From assembly GCA_035949055.1 (NCBI GenBank), contig DASZIO010000023.1, forward strand, positions 1 through 64,000: a stretch of DNA of 64,000 bases. The letters are read 5' to 3'. The translations under genes were made by a program, and so were the position numbers. Positions within the stretch are counted from its first letter, which is position 1. Each line of letters opens with the position of its first letter. The notes beneath the pieces were generated by a model. The model ran no database searches. It was not told the DNA's origin and worked only from the letters and a program-made list of their open reading frames with translations. Of the stretch, positions 51,443 through 60,097 are shown piece after piece. The stretch is from Bog-756 sp035949055 (GTDB taxonomy: Bacteria; Actinomycetota; Acidimicrobiia; Acidimicrobiales; RAAP-2).

Positions 51443-51901
51443 CGTCTCGGCATACCACGACGGGCGGCTCAGTCGGCGCGACCAGCGTGACAGCTGCGTC
51501 GGGGCGCCGGGTCGAGGCGGGCCGCCGTGTCCGAGAGCGACCGCCTCGACGACTCCTCGATGAGCGTGGTCCATGCCGCGCACCAGGTCGGGAGCTCATC
51601 GGGCGGGACTCGGGCGGCGGCGGATCGCTCGATCTGGAGAGCGCCACGGCACCCCTCGTGGAGCTACGTTCGACAAACCGGACATGGTTGTCGGAGCACC
51701 AGGATCTCGACGTCGAGCTGGAGATTGGGGGGCGTGAGGTGTCGCTCTCGAGCCGGCCCTGAGCCGGTTCAGGGTTGAGCCGAGCGTCACGTCGGTCAGC
51801 TGGTCGGTGGTCGATGCCGAGGATGCGGCCCTCGGCCTCAGCTTGCACGAGTGCCCCCCGGCATCCCCTCCACAACCGTGCTGGTCTGGTATTCCTGGGA
51901 G
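51443..51901. other. About 460 bases of divergent intergenic DNA
   Basis: Between the gamma-glutamyltransferase and MgtC genes. The transferase frame stays open 47 codons upstream of the chosen ATG. A plus-strand frame ending at 51762 (LVELRSTNRTWLSEHQDLDVELEIGG) looks faintly protein-like but has no start with a ribosome site and no known relative. No repeat or palindrome is evident. Confidence 0.4.
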
Positions 51902-52360
51902 ATGCCACCTGAGGCGACCGTCATTGTGCGAGTGCTCCTCGGCACGGCGCTCGGCTTCGTTCTCGGATTCGAGCGTGGGCTGCGTGGCTCGCCCGCGGGT
52001 GACCGAACCTTCTCGCTGATCGGTGCCGCCGCCGCCGCCGTCACTGCCGTCTCCTACCAACACTCGCCGCAGACGGTCGCCGGCATCATCACAGGGATCG
52101 GATTCATCGGTGGTGGTGTGGTGTTCCACGGCGAAGACAGCCTCATTCGCGGTATCACAACGGCCGCCGCGGTCTTCGTGATGGCTGCCATCGGCATACT
52201 GGTCGGCACTGGCGACGCTCTCGCTGCGATCGTGCTGACGCTACTCGTCCTGCTCGTGCTTGAGGTCGGCCATCTGCGGATGCTTCGGTGGTTCGATGCT
52301 CAGTACTACCAGGGTCGCTTCAAGCAGGACTCGGACGGTCCAAGGAATCCGCCGGAGTAG
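51902..52360 (+). CDS. MgtC/SapB family membrane protein
   Basis: From the ATG at 51902, 152 residues; a GTG at 51851 is also possible. IVRVLLGTALGFVLGFERGLRGSPAGDRTFSLIGAAAAAVTAVS has the ExxxR-like GFERG and GxRT motifs of MgtC, and GIITGIGFIGGGVVFHGEDSLIRGITTAAAVFVMAAIGILVGTGD the second signature. About four membrane helices. MgtC proteins influence growth at low magnesium and modulate the F-type ATP synthase; they are not magnesium transporters themselves. Confidence 0.92.
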   Translation: MPPEATVIVRVLLGTALGFVLGFERGLRGSPAGDRTFSLIGAAAAAVTAVSYQHSPQTVAGIITGIGFIGGGVVFHGEDSLIRGITTAAAVFVMAAIGILVGTGDALAAIVLTLLVLLVLEVGHLRMLRWFDAQYYQGRFKQDSDGPRNPPE

Positions 52361-52481
52361 CCGCCCACACCGGCACCTATGCCACGCTCGGTCTGAGGGC
52401 CATCAGGGTCGATGCCGCCCTCCCGGCGGACTGCTGACTCCACCAATAGCGTGTCCCTATTGCCGGGACGGTGATAATGGG

Positions 52482-52850
52482 GTGGTGCTCCTTGTCGATG
52501 CTGCGAACGTGATCGGGTCTCGGCCGAACGGCTGGTGGCGCGATCGACCACGAGCAGCCCGGGAGTTCGTGGAACGAGTTCGTGCGGCAGTGGGAGCGGG
52601 CCGACTTGCCGAACCCGTTGTCGTGGTCCTGGAAGGCGGGGCTCGTCGCGGCGTCGAGGCCGAGGTGATCGACGGCGTCGCCGTCCTGCACGCGTCTGGT
52701 AGCGGCGACGACACCCTCTTGGCGGTCACTGCCGCGGCTGAAAGTCAGGTGACGCTCGTGTCGGCGGACCGTGCGTTGTGTCAGCGAGCCGAGGACCTGG
52801 GAGCAGATGTGGCAAGGCCCGGATGGCTCATCAATCTACTCGACCCGTGA
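52482..52850 (+). CDS. NYN/PIN-like domain protein (122 aa)
   Basis: GTG at 52482 or 52485, after ATGGGG. VLLVDAANVIGSRPNGWWRDRPRAAREFVERVRAAV is the opening of NYN-type nuclease domains with the conserved Asp-x2-Asn; ASGSGDDTLLAVTAAAESQVTLVSADRALCQRAEDLGADVARPGWLINLL carries the other acidic residues (GDD and SAD). The family is conserved in actinobacteria, has been labelled YacP-like or NTP pyrophosphohydrolase, and is probably an RNA-binding nuclease. It lies 121 bases after MgtC. Confidence 0.82.
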   Translation: MVLLVDAANVIGSRPNGWWRDRPRAAREFVERVRAAVGAGRLAEPVVVVLEGGARRGVEAEVIDGVAVLHASGSGDDTLLAVTAAAESQVTLVSADRALCQRAEDLGADVARPGWLINLLDP

Positions 52851-53057
52851 AGCCGGGGCCCCAGACGCTCCATCGGAAGTACTGAGAGGTGGCGGTCACG
52901 TGATTCCGCGACCCGTTCCAACCGCCAGCTGGGGCGATCCCGATCACGCGTCCCGATTTGCAGGCTGCGATTCCTCTCGTCGAGGTGCTCCAGCCGCCGC
53001 GTGCCGCGAGCTCCCCGTCCCCGATGGCGATATCCCGACCTGACCTAGTATCGCAGC

Positions 53058-54884
53058 ATGCCTGAGCTCCATTCGACGGCTGCGAGCTACGACCCAGAGG
53101 CCGTCCAGGCCAAGTACCTCGCCGAACGCGACAAGCGCCTGGTCCCCAACCGCGCCGCCATCCGCGACCTGCGGACGGACAAGCACTTCGCCGGCTACCG
53201 CCATGACCCCTTCACGCCGGTCACGGAGCGCGACCCGCTCGTCGACACCGTCGATGCCGTCATCGTCGGCGGGGGGATCGCCGGGGTCCTCGCCGCCGCA
53301 CAACTCCGCAAGGCCGGCCTCGAGCGGATCCGGATCATCGACCAGGCCGGCGGCATCGGGGGCACCTGGTACTGGAACCGTTACCCGGGCGTGATGTGCG
53401 ACGTCGAGTCGTACATCTATATGCCGATGCTCGAGGAGCTCGGCTACATCCCCACGCGGCGTTACGCCTTCGGCGAGGAGATCCGGCGCCACCTCGAGGC
53501 GATCGCCGACCGGTTCGACCTTGTGCCCGACGCCCTGTTCCACACCGGGGTGACCAGGGCCGAATGGGATGATGACGCGGACCGCTGGCGGATTCACACC
53601 GACCGCGGCGACAAGGTCAGCTGCCGCTGGTACGTATTGGCCGTCGGCATCCTCAACCTCATGAAGCTGCCCACCATTCCAGGCATGGAGGACTTCGCCG
53701 GACACTCGTTCCATACGGCGCGATGGGACTACGAGTACACCGGCGGAGGCACAGACGAGCCCCTGACCGGCCTGACCGACAAGGTGGTCGCCCTCATCGG
53801 CACAGGTGCGAGCGGCATCCAGTGCGTGCCGCCCCTGGCCGAGTCGGCCAAGCACGTCTATGTGTTCCAACGCACGCCGTCGGCCGTCGGCGAGCGGGGC
53901 AATCGGCCCACCGACCCCGACTTTGCCAGCCACCTCGAACCGGACTGGCAACAGGCCCGCATGGACAACTTCCAAGCGGTCATGATGGGCCGGCCTGTCG
54001 AGGTCGACCAGGTGGATGACGGGTGGACGCACCACTACGCCGCGGTCCACCATCCTCCACACCGGGAAGACATGACCATGGACGAGTACATGCGCAGCGC
54101 CGAGGAGCTCGACTACGGGATCATGGAGACGCACCGTCGCCGAATCGATGAGCTGGTCGCCGACCCATCCATGGCCGAGGTCCTCAAGCCGTACTACCGG
54201 TACCTTTGCAAGCGGCCGTGCTTCCACGACGAGTACCTGCCTGCGTTCAACAACCCCAACGTCACGCTGATCGATTGCCCCGGCGGGATGGACCGGATCA
54301 CCGAGCGGGGCCCGGTCGTCGGCGGCCGGCTGTACGAGGTCGACTGCATCGTCTACGGCACCGGCTTCGAGCCCGAGCTCACCCCGCTGTACCGTCGAGT
54401 CGGCCATCAGATCGTCGGTCGCGGCGGCATCACTCTGGCCGAGAAGTGGGCCGACGGTGCCGCCAGCCTGTTCGGGATGATGAGTCGTGGCTTTCCGAAC
54501 ATGTTCGTCATGCCGGCACCGGGGCAACAAGCGGTGGTGACCGTCAACTACACGCAGCTGGCAGTGCTCGGAGCCGAGTTTGTCGGCGCCGCTGTGGGGC
54601 TGCTCGAGAAGCGAGGCGTGGAGGTATTCGACGTGAGTGCCGCGGCCGAGGAAGCGTGGACGCAGAAGATCATCGCCTCCTACGTCGACAGCAGCGCTGT
54701 CATGTCCGCCTGCACGCCGTCGCGCATCAACAACGAGGGCCACCCGGAAGCATTGAAGCCCCAAAACGGCAACTACGGCCGGGGCCTGGGTGACTATTTC
54801 GGCTACCGCGAAATCCTCGAGCAGTGGCTGGAGGACGACAGCTTGGAGGGTCTGGAACTCAAAGTCCGATCGACGGCATCGTGA
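53058..54884 (+). CDS. Baeyer-Villiger monooxygenase, long N-terminal form
   Basis: A 608-residue flavoprotein. The first 70 residues (DPEAVQAKYLAERDKRL) are the N-terminal extension of steroid- and cyclopentadecanone-type BVMOs. VDAVIVGGGIAGVLAAAQLRKAG is the FAD motif, AGGIGGTWYWNRYPGVMCDVES the GGTWYWNRYPG block, FAGHSFHTARWDYEYTGG the FxGxxxHxxxW fingerprint, and VVALIGTGASGIQCVPPLA the NADPH motif. It belongs to the group of cyclododecanone/cyclopentadecanone and steroid monooxygenases and turns bulky ketones into lactones or esters. It opens a three-gene operon with overlapping ends. Confidence 0.95.
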   Translation: MPELHSTAASYDPEAVQAKYLAERDKRLVPNRAAIRDLRTDKHFAGYRHDPFTPVTERDPLVDTVDAVIVGGGIAGVLAAAQLRKAGLERIRIIDQAGGIGGTWYWNRYPGVMCDVESYIYMPMLEELGYIPTRRYAFGEEIRRHLEAIADRFDLVPDALFHTGVTRAEWDDDADRWRIHTDRGDKVSCRWYVLAVGILNLMKLPTIPGMEDFAGHSFHTARWDYEYTGGGTDEPLTGLTDKVVALIGTGASGIQCVPPLAESAKHVYVFQRTPSAVGERGNRPTDPDFASHLEPDWQQARMDNFQAVMMGRPVEVDQVDDGWTHHYAAVHHPPHREDMTMDEYMRSAEELDYGIMETHRRRIDELVADPSMAEVLKPYYRYLCKRPCFHDEYLPAFNNPNVTLIDCPGGMDRITERGPVVGGRLYEVDCIVYGTGFEPELTPLYRRVGHQIVGRGGITLAEKWADGAASLFGMMSRGFPNMFVMPAPGQQAVVTVNYTQLAVLGAEFVGAAVGLLEKRGVEVFDVSAAAEEAWTQKIIASYVDSSAVMSACTPSRINNEGHPEALKPQNGNYGRGLGDYFGYREILEQWLEDDSLEGLELKVRSTAS

Positions 54885-56536
54885 GCGCGCGTCAGCGGGT
54901 TGCCGTCGTGACCGGCGGTGGGGGCGGGATCGGAGCTGCGATCGCCGAGGAGCTCGGCCGCGGCGGCTGGTTCGTGGTCACTGTCGACCCCCTCGTGACC
55001 CTTGACGGCTCCGAGGTGCTCCCTGAGGCGGAGGAGAGCACCGCCGGCCGCATCGTGGCCGCGGGTGGCTCGGCCCGGGCCTCATCCGCGTCAGTGACCG
55101 ATGGCGAGGCGGTCCGGGCACTGTTCGGGGAGCTGGTCGACGAGCACGGCGGACTCGACGCCGTCGTCAACGTGGCCGGCATCACGCGGCAGACCTACTT
55201 TGGCCAGGGCACCGAGGAGGACTGGCTGGCGGTGCTCGCCGTGCACCTGAGCGGCTATCTCAATGTACTGGAGGCCGCGCTGCCGCTCATGGCCGCCGCC
55301 GGGCACGGCCGCGTCCTCGGCGTCACCTCCGGCTCTGGGTGGCGGGCGGCCGATGCCGGTGCCTACAGCTGCGCCAAGCGGGCCGTCGCCGCCCTGACGT
55401 GGCAACTGGGCCGGCTGGTGCCGGCGGGCGTGACCGTCAACGCCATGTCGCCCATCGCGGCCACCCGAATGGTCGCAGCCGCCCTCGAGCGCGCCCGTCA
55501 GGCGGGTAGGTCGGGTGGTGGTGGAATTTCGTTTCTCTCGATGCCGGGCCCGGAGGACCTCGGCCCGCTCGGCGCATTCCTCGTCGGGGAGGGATTCGGG
55601 TGGTGCACCGGCCGGGTGCTGTTCGCCGGTGGTTCGGAGGTGGCAGTGATCGACGAGCCCCGACTCCTCGAGGTGGTGCGCACCGACGGCGTGGTCTCCC
55701 TCGCTCCGGTGCTCGACGCCGTTATCCCGCGTGCCTTTGCCGCGGCCGAGCGCGGCCAGGCAAGCGACGGTGGCGGCAACCCTCGGTTCGGGCCGGTCTT
55801 CGACGAGCCGGCTCCCACCGAGGCGGCCGCGGGAGATCCTCGATCCTGCGTCGTCGTCACCGACCGCCCGGAACTGGCCGCGCCGCTGATCGCCGCCCTC
55901 GAGGCCCGATCCGTCAGCTGCCACCGAGTCGAGGTGGCGCGCGGCTTCGCCGAGGCCGGCAAAGCGCTGAGTGCCATCGTCGAAGCCATCGGGCCGATCG
56001 ACGCCATCGTCGTTGCCGAAGCCAGTGGTCAGCCGATGGCCACTTCGACAGATGGTTGGGAACGGGTGCTCGCCGAGCACCGCGGGATCATCGAGCACAT
56101 CCACACGGACGCCGGATGGGCTCGGGCGGCAGCCGACTACGCCGCCGCCAGCGCCCGATCAGTCCAGCTGGTGACCCTTACCGACGCCACCACCGGCGAA
56201 GGTCGGAGTCGAGCCCAGGCCTCGGCCCAGCAGGCCCGGGTCTCTGTGGGGGCAACGGAGGGGCGGGTCACCGCCTTCGCGGTGAGCATCGAGGCTTCGG
56301 GGCAGGGAGTCGGCCATGTGGCCGGTCAACTGGTCGCCCATCTGCTCGACCATCCCGAGGCAACAGCTCTGGCCGGCGCGGAGCTGGTGATAGGCATGGG
56401 CTGGTTCGGCCTGCGCAGTCATCCCCGACCGATCGGCAGCATCACATACGGTGGTCCCGCCGTCCCCGTTTGGCTCGACGCCACGCTCCGGGAGATCGTG
56501 GGTGTAGCCGGTCAACCATTGCACCTGGAGGCCTGA
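54881..56536 (+). CDS. Tandem short-chain dehydrogenase fusion
   Basis: The GTG at 54881 overlaps the BVMO stop (GTGA); 551 residues. Half one (1-260) is a classical SDR: RVAVVTGGGGGIGAAIAEELGRGG, NVAGITRQTYF, catalytic Ser in VTSGSG and Tyr-x3-Lys in YSCAKRAVAAL. Half two (about 290-551) starts CVVVTDRPELAAPLIAALEARSVSCHRVEV and has a Rossmann-like pattern (IDAIVVAEASG, SVQLVTLTDATTGEGRS) without a recognisable Tyr-x3-Lys. It lies between BVMO and amidohydrolase genes, so half one probably makes the ketone for the BVMO. The second half may bind cofactor or only hold the structure. Confidence 0.88.
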   Translation: MSARQRVAVVTGGGGGIGAAIAEELGRGGWFVVTVDPLVTLDGSEVLPEAEESTAGRIVAAGGSARASSASVTDGEAVRALFGELVDEHGGLDAVVNVAGITRQTYFGQGTEEDWLAVLAVHLSGYLNVLEAALPLMAAAGHGRVLGVTSGSGWRAADAGAYSCAKRAVAALTWQLGRLVPAGVTVNAMSPIAATRMVAAALERARQAGRSGGGGISFLSMPGPEDLGPLGAFLVGEGFGWCTGRVLFAGGSEVAVIDEPRLLEVVRTDGVVSLAPVLDAVIPRAFAAAERGQASDGGGNPRFGPVFDEPAPTEAAAGDPRSCVVVTDRPELAAPLIAALEARSVSCHRVEVARGFAEAGKALSAIVEAIGPIDAIVVAEASGQPMATSTDGWERVLAEHRGIIEHIHTDAGWARAAADYAAASARSVQLVTLTDATTGEGRSRAQASAQQARVSVGATEGRVTAFAVSIEASGQGVGHVAGQLVAHLLDHPEATALAGAELVIGMGWFGLRSHPRPIGSITYGGPAVPVWLDATLREIVGVAGQPLHLEA

Positions 56537-57402
56537 TGGCGGCGGAGCCCACCCGCATCGTCGATGCGCACGTGCACCTCTGGGACCCTGCCCGCACCGA
56601 CTGGTACCCATACCTCTCGCGTCCTCCGGAAGACGGCGCCGGCGACGCGTCGAGGATGTACCGTCAATTCGGCGTCGACAGCTACCAGGCCGAGACAGGC
56701 CGGTGGAATGTCGAGAAGTTCGTCAACGTGGCTGCCGCGACCGGTCGTCACTCGATCGAGGAAACCATCGAGCTGGATCGCACGGCTCAAGACCAGGGCG
56801 GTCCGGACGCCATTGTCGGTGGTCTCCCGCCGACCGACACCGTGGCCGAGGCCGTCGACCTCCTGGACCGGCAGATGAGCGCTCCACGCTTCCGTGGGGT
56901 GCGCCCGATGGGGATCCACGGGGGACCCGTCCCCTCCACTGACGTACTCCATGCGCTCGGGGAACGGAACCTGTTGTTCGAGCTGATGGCCCATCCCGAT
57001 CAGCTTCGAGGAGCCGCGGCGGAACTCGCCGGGATCGACGGTTTGGTGGTTGTCGTCGAGCACACCGGGTGGCCCCGCTCGAACTCCGACGAGGAGCGCG
57101 CCCTCTGGCGAACCGGCATCGACGCGCTGGCCGGCCTCGGGGACAACGTCGTGTGCAAGCTATCGGGCCTGGCGATGCCGTTCGGTTCGATGCAGGTCGA
57201 TGTCCTCGCACCGTGGATCGAGTATGCCATCGAGACCTTCGGCGTCGACCGCTGCCTGTTCGCCAGCAACTTCCCCGTCGACGCGATGTGCGGCACCTTC
57301 GACGAGCTCTACACCACGTTCAGCGACGTGGCGGCCGGTCTGGACAGTGAATCCCGCGAGAAGCTGTTTGCCGGCAATGCAGAGCGCGTCTATCGCTGTT
57401 GA
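56536..57402 (+). CDS. Amidohydrolase 2 family (lactonase-like)
   Basis: The ATG at 56536 overlaps the SDR stop (TGATG) and has CTGGAGG upstream; 288 residues. RIVDAHVHLWDPARTDWYPYL is the DAHxH opening of the L-rhamnono/fucono-lactonase-like subgroup. GVRPMGIHGG, VVVVEHTGWPRSNSDEERALWRTGIDALAGLGDNVVCKLSGL and RCLFASNFPVDAMCGTFDELY give the remaining metal/catalytic His and Asp (ASNFPVD). The group includes lactonases, so hydrolysis of the lactone made by the BVMO is the natural role in this operon. Confidence 0.92.
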   Translation: MAAEPTRIVDAHVHLWDPARTDWYPYLSRPPEDGAGDASRMYRQFGVDSYQAETGRWNVEKFVNVAAATGRHSIEETIELDRTAQDQGGPDAIVGGLPPTDTVAEAVDLLDRQMSAPRFRGVRPMGIHGGPVPSTDVLHALGERNLLFELMAHPDQLRGAAAELAGIDGLVVVVEHTGWPRSNSDEERALWRTGIDALAGLGDNVVCKLSGLAMPFGSMQVDVLAPWIEYAIETFGVDRCLFASNFPVDAMCGTFDELYTTFSDVAAGLDSESREKLFAGNAERVYRC

Positions 57403-57484
57403 GTGGGCTCGGTGACGTGGATCGGTGTGGTCGGTTCCATCATCGAATCGGCGGGTACCCGCAGGCGTGGTGGCCTTTGAGCAC

Positions 57485-58264
57485 CTAGCTTCCGGTATAG
57501 CCGGGCTTGCGGTTCTCGGATCTTGCCGCCTTGAACTCGGCGAAGTCCGAGGACTTGTTGATGAAGGTCTGGTAGATCATCTCATCGCCCATGGATGACC
57601 GAATCGCCGGTTCGCGCAACCGTTGTAAGACTCGACGAGCCATCTTTACGGCCACCATCGGAGCCAACGCGATCTTGTTGGCCATCTCCCAGGCGGTGTC
57701 GTCGAGGGTCTGGCTTGGCACCACGCGGGAGACGATCCCATGCGAGTAGGCCTCCTCGACGCCCATCGGTCGTCCAGTGAAGATGAGGTCGCTCGCCACG
57801 CCGCTCCCACAGATTTGGTACAGAACGCCCATCCCGCCCGTGTCGGGAATGACGCCGTAGCTGATCTCGGGAAGCAGGAATTGCGCGCCCTCTGCGGCTA
57901 TCCGTATATCGCAGAGGAGCGCGCGCTGAAACGATCCACCGATTGCCCATCCCTGAATAGCGGCGATGACGGGAACGTCCAGTTCGAACAGTTGAAGGAT
58001 TCCGCGGTGGCCGCGTTCCATCAGTTGATGGTGGGTGAGATTCGTCGCGTTGAACCCGATGACCGATACGTCCCGGCCGGCGGACCATACCTCTCCCTCG
58101 GCGCGCCAGATCACGGCCCGTACGTCACTCCGCTCCTTGAGCTCAGCGAGAATCTCAAAGAGGCGCACATCCATCTCGTCGTCGAAGGCGTTTCTCTTCT
58201 CCGGATGGTTGTTGGTGATCACGGCGATGGCGTCGCTCACCTCCAGTGTCACTTTGTCTGTCAT
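57485..58264 (-). CDS. Enoyl-CoA hydratase/isomerase family
   Basis: A 259-residue crotonase-fold enzyme with AAAGGA upstream of the ATG. AVITNNHPEKRNAFDDEMDVRLFEIL, then WSAGRDVS and IAAIQGWAIGGSFQRALLCDIRIAAEGAQFLLPEISYGVIPDTGGM carry the oxyanion-hole glycines. The position of the first hydratase Glu reads as Gln (GGSFQRALLCD) in place of the usual GGGxELAL, whereas the second region keeps Glu (LLPEISYG). It may therefore be an isomerase or another crotonase-family enzyme rather than a hydratase. It is preceded by a promoter with an operator-like palindrome. Confidence 0.9.
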   Translation of the reverse strand: MTDKVTLEVSDAIAVITNNHPEKRNAFDDEMDVRLFEILAELKERSDVRAVIWRAEGEVWSAGRDVSVIGFNATNLTHHQLMERGHRGILQLFELDVPVIAAIQGWAIGGSFQRALLCDIRIAAEGAQFLLPEISYGVIPDTGGMGVLYQICGSGVASDLIFTGRPMGVEEAYSHGIVSRVVPSQTLDDTAWEMANKIALAPMVAVKMARRVLQRLREPAIRSSMGDEMIYQTFINKSSDFAEFKAARSENRKPGYTGS

Positions 58265-58302
58265 CGGTTCCTTTCGGCTCGGGTGGTGGACGCGCCCACA
58301 TC

Positions 58303-58331
58303 ATCCCAGGATGCGATCATCCTATTGTCAA
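58303..58331 (-). promoter_or_regulatory. Promoter of the enoyl-CoA hydratase gene with spacer palindrome
   Basis: On the minus strand TTGACA (58331-58326) is followed 17 bases later by TGGGAT (58308-58303). AGGATGCGATCATCCT at 58308-58323, a palindrome with 6-base arms, fills the spacer, a classical repressor position. Confidence 0.6.
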
Positions 58332-58495
58332 ACCAAGCCCGTTCCTCCTCTGGTGTGCACGTCTTCGGGACCACCGCGTCAGCTGGCGCACGAACGGCAG
58401 CAGTGGACCGTCCGGGTAGATCGGACGTCGGTCGAGTCACCACGGGGAAGAGGGAGTCTGCGGCCGAACTGTTTCCGGTGACCCCCGTCGTTCGG

Positions 58496-60016
58496 TCAGA
58501 GCACCTCGGCGATCATCGTCTCGGACATCGGTTCTTCCGTTCCATCCAGAACCTGGTCGTGCGAGAGACGGCCGCCCTTGAGGACCAGGGAGCCCAGGAC
58601 AATTCCTGCGATCACACTGAGCAGCGCGATGGAAAAGGCCAATCGGTAACCACCGTCCAAGGCGTTGCGGACCGAGTTCCCATGGGCGAGAAGCGCTGCC
58701 GTGCGGCTGCTGGAGACGGCCCCGAGAACGGCCACCGACAGCGCCGCCGCCACCTGTTGGGAGACGTTCACAATTCCCGAGCCGATCCCCGCGTCCTTCG
58801 CCGGGACCTCGGCCAAGGCGATGGTCAGCAGGGGTGTGAAGGCCGTGGCCGCGCCGAGACCGATCAGGAGCACCCCGGCGAACAGCAGCGGGAAGTAGGC
58901 CGTGCCCACGCCAGAGCTTATGAGCAAGGCCAGACCCAGGGCGAGGACGGTGAGGCCTGCGAGCGCGGTGTACTTGGGTTGAAGCCGGCTCATGATGCGG
59001 GCCGTCAGCCCGCCGGACATCAACGCCACCGTCAGCGTCTGGGGCAAGAAGGCGAGGCCCGTGCGGATCGGGTCGTATCCGAGCACGTGCTGGAAGTAGA
59101 GGACGCCGATGAAGAAGGTGCTGTACATGCCCACCACCATCAGCCCTCGCACCAGACTCGAGGTAAGGAGACCGGGGGAGCGCATCACGTGCATTGGCAT
59201 CATGGGATTGGCCAGTCGCTTCTCCAGGAGGGCGAACGCGCCAAGAACCGCAACGGCTGCGGCGCCGAAACCCAGGGTGTGAGCCGAATTCCAGCCGTAT
59301 TGGCTCGTGCTGACGATGGCGTAGACAGCCAGCATCATCCCGGCGGTGCTCAAGACCGCGCCCGCGATGTCCAGTCCAGCGCGTATCCCGATTCCGACGT
59401 TCTCCTCGATCAGGGCCGATCCCGCCAGGAATGTGGCGATGCCGATGGGGATGTTGATGAAGAAGATCCAATGCCAGCTGAGCGCCTGGGTGACGTAGCC
59501 TCCCACGAGGAGCCCCAGTGACCCACCGCCGACGGCCACGATGATGTACGAGCTCATTGCCTTGGCCCGCTCGGCGGGGGCGGGGAAGTCGGCCACGATG
59601 ATGGCCAAGATGACCGACGACGAGAGGGCGGCGCCCAACCCCTGGACGAACCGGGCCACGATGAGCAGGGTTTGGCTGTCGGCCGCGCCGCAGGCGGCCG
59701 AAGCCAACGTGAACAGTGCGACGCCGAACAGGAAGACCTTCTTGCGGCCGACCAGATCGCCGAGTCGGCCGGCCAGCAACAGCGAGCCGGCGAAGGTGAT
59801 CAGGTAGGCGTCGATCACCCAGGCCAGGGAAGCCTGAGAAAAGTGCAGGTCGCGCTGGATGGTGGGCAGGGCCACGTTCACGATCGTCTGATCGAGGATG
59901 TTCATCAGCATGGCGAAGCAGACGACGATCAGGGCGATCCAGCGGCGGCGGTCATGCACGAAGGTCAGCAGCGACGATGTGATGGTGGGTCTCCTTTGGG
60001 CACTTGGCAGCGTCAA
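58496..60016 (-). CDS. MFS drug:H+ antiporter, DHA2 (14-TM) family
   Basis: Up to 506 residues. RRRWIALIVVCFAMLMNILDQTIVNVALPTIQRDLHFSQASLAWVIDAYLITFAGSLLLAGRLGDLVGRKKVFLFG contains motif C-like LDQTIVNVALP and motif A; about 14 hydrophobic segments follow. The start is uncertain: TTG 60016 is the first standard codon in frame, but the promoter at 60029-60057 would leave a leader of only a few bases. A perfect AAAGGAG (59991-59997) sits seven bases before ATC at 59983, in frame. It is divergent from a MarR gene over a strong palindrome, so substrate-induced export is likely. Confidence 0.92.
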   Translation of the reverse strand: MTLPSAQRRPTITSSLLTFVHDRRRWIALIVVCFAMLMNILDQTIVNVALPTIQRDLHFSQASLAWVIDAYLITFAGSLLLAGRLGDLVGRKKVFLFGVALFTLASAACGAADSQTLLIVARFVQGLGAALSSSVILAIIVADFPAPAERAKAMSSYIIVAVGGGSLGLLVGGYVTQALSWHWIFFINIPIGIATFLAGSALIEENVGIGIRAGLDIAGAVLSTAGMMLAVYAIVSTSQYGWNSAHTLGFGAAAVAVLGAFALLEKRLANPMMPMHVMRSPGLLTSSLVRGLMVVGMYSTFFIGVLYFQHVLGYDPIRTGLAFLPQTLTVALMSGGLTARIMSRLQPKYTALAGLTVLALGLALLISSGVGTAYFPLLFAGVLLIGLGAATAFTPLLTIALAEVPAKDAGIGSGIVNVSQQVAAALSVAVLGAVSSSRTAALLAHGNSVRNALDGGYRLAFSIALLSVIAGIVLGSLVLKGGRLSHDQVLDGTEEPMSETMIAEVL

Positions 60017-60028
60017 GTTCCCTGGGTA

Positions 60029-60057
60029 TTGATAGTCACCCCTCTAATGAGTGTCAA
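60029..60057 (-). promoter_or_regulatory. Promoter of the MFS gene
   Basis: On the minus strand TTGACA (60057-60052) and TATCAA (60034-60029) are exactly 17 bases apart. Confidence 0.7.
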
Positions 60058-60063
60058 GACGAC

Positions 60064-60089
60064 AGGATAGTCGACGATCCTGCTATAAT
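60064..60089 (+). promoter_or_regulatory. MarR operator and -10 box of the marR-like gene
   Basis: AGGATAGTCGACGATCCT (60064-60081) is an 18-base palindrome with a single mismatched pair. A perfect TATAAT follows at 60084-60089, only 8 bases before the ATG at 60098, so the marR-like transcript would be leaderless or nearly so. The palindrome lies between the two divergent promoters. Confidence 0.75.
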
Positions 60090-60097
60090 CCCCGGCC

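Noticed and set aside
57740..59521. Plus-strand open frame of about 590 codons
   Set aside because: Complement of the enoyl-CoA hydratase and MFS genes; Gly/Asp/His-rich, no family.
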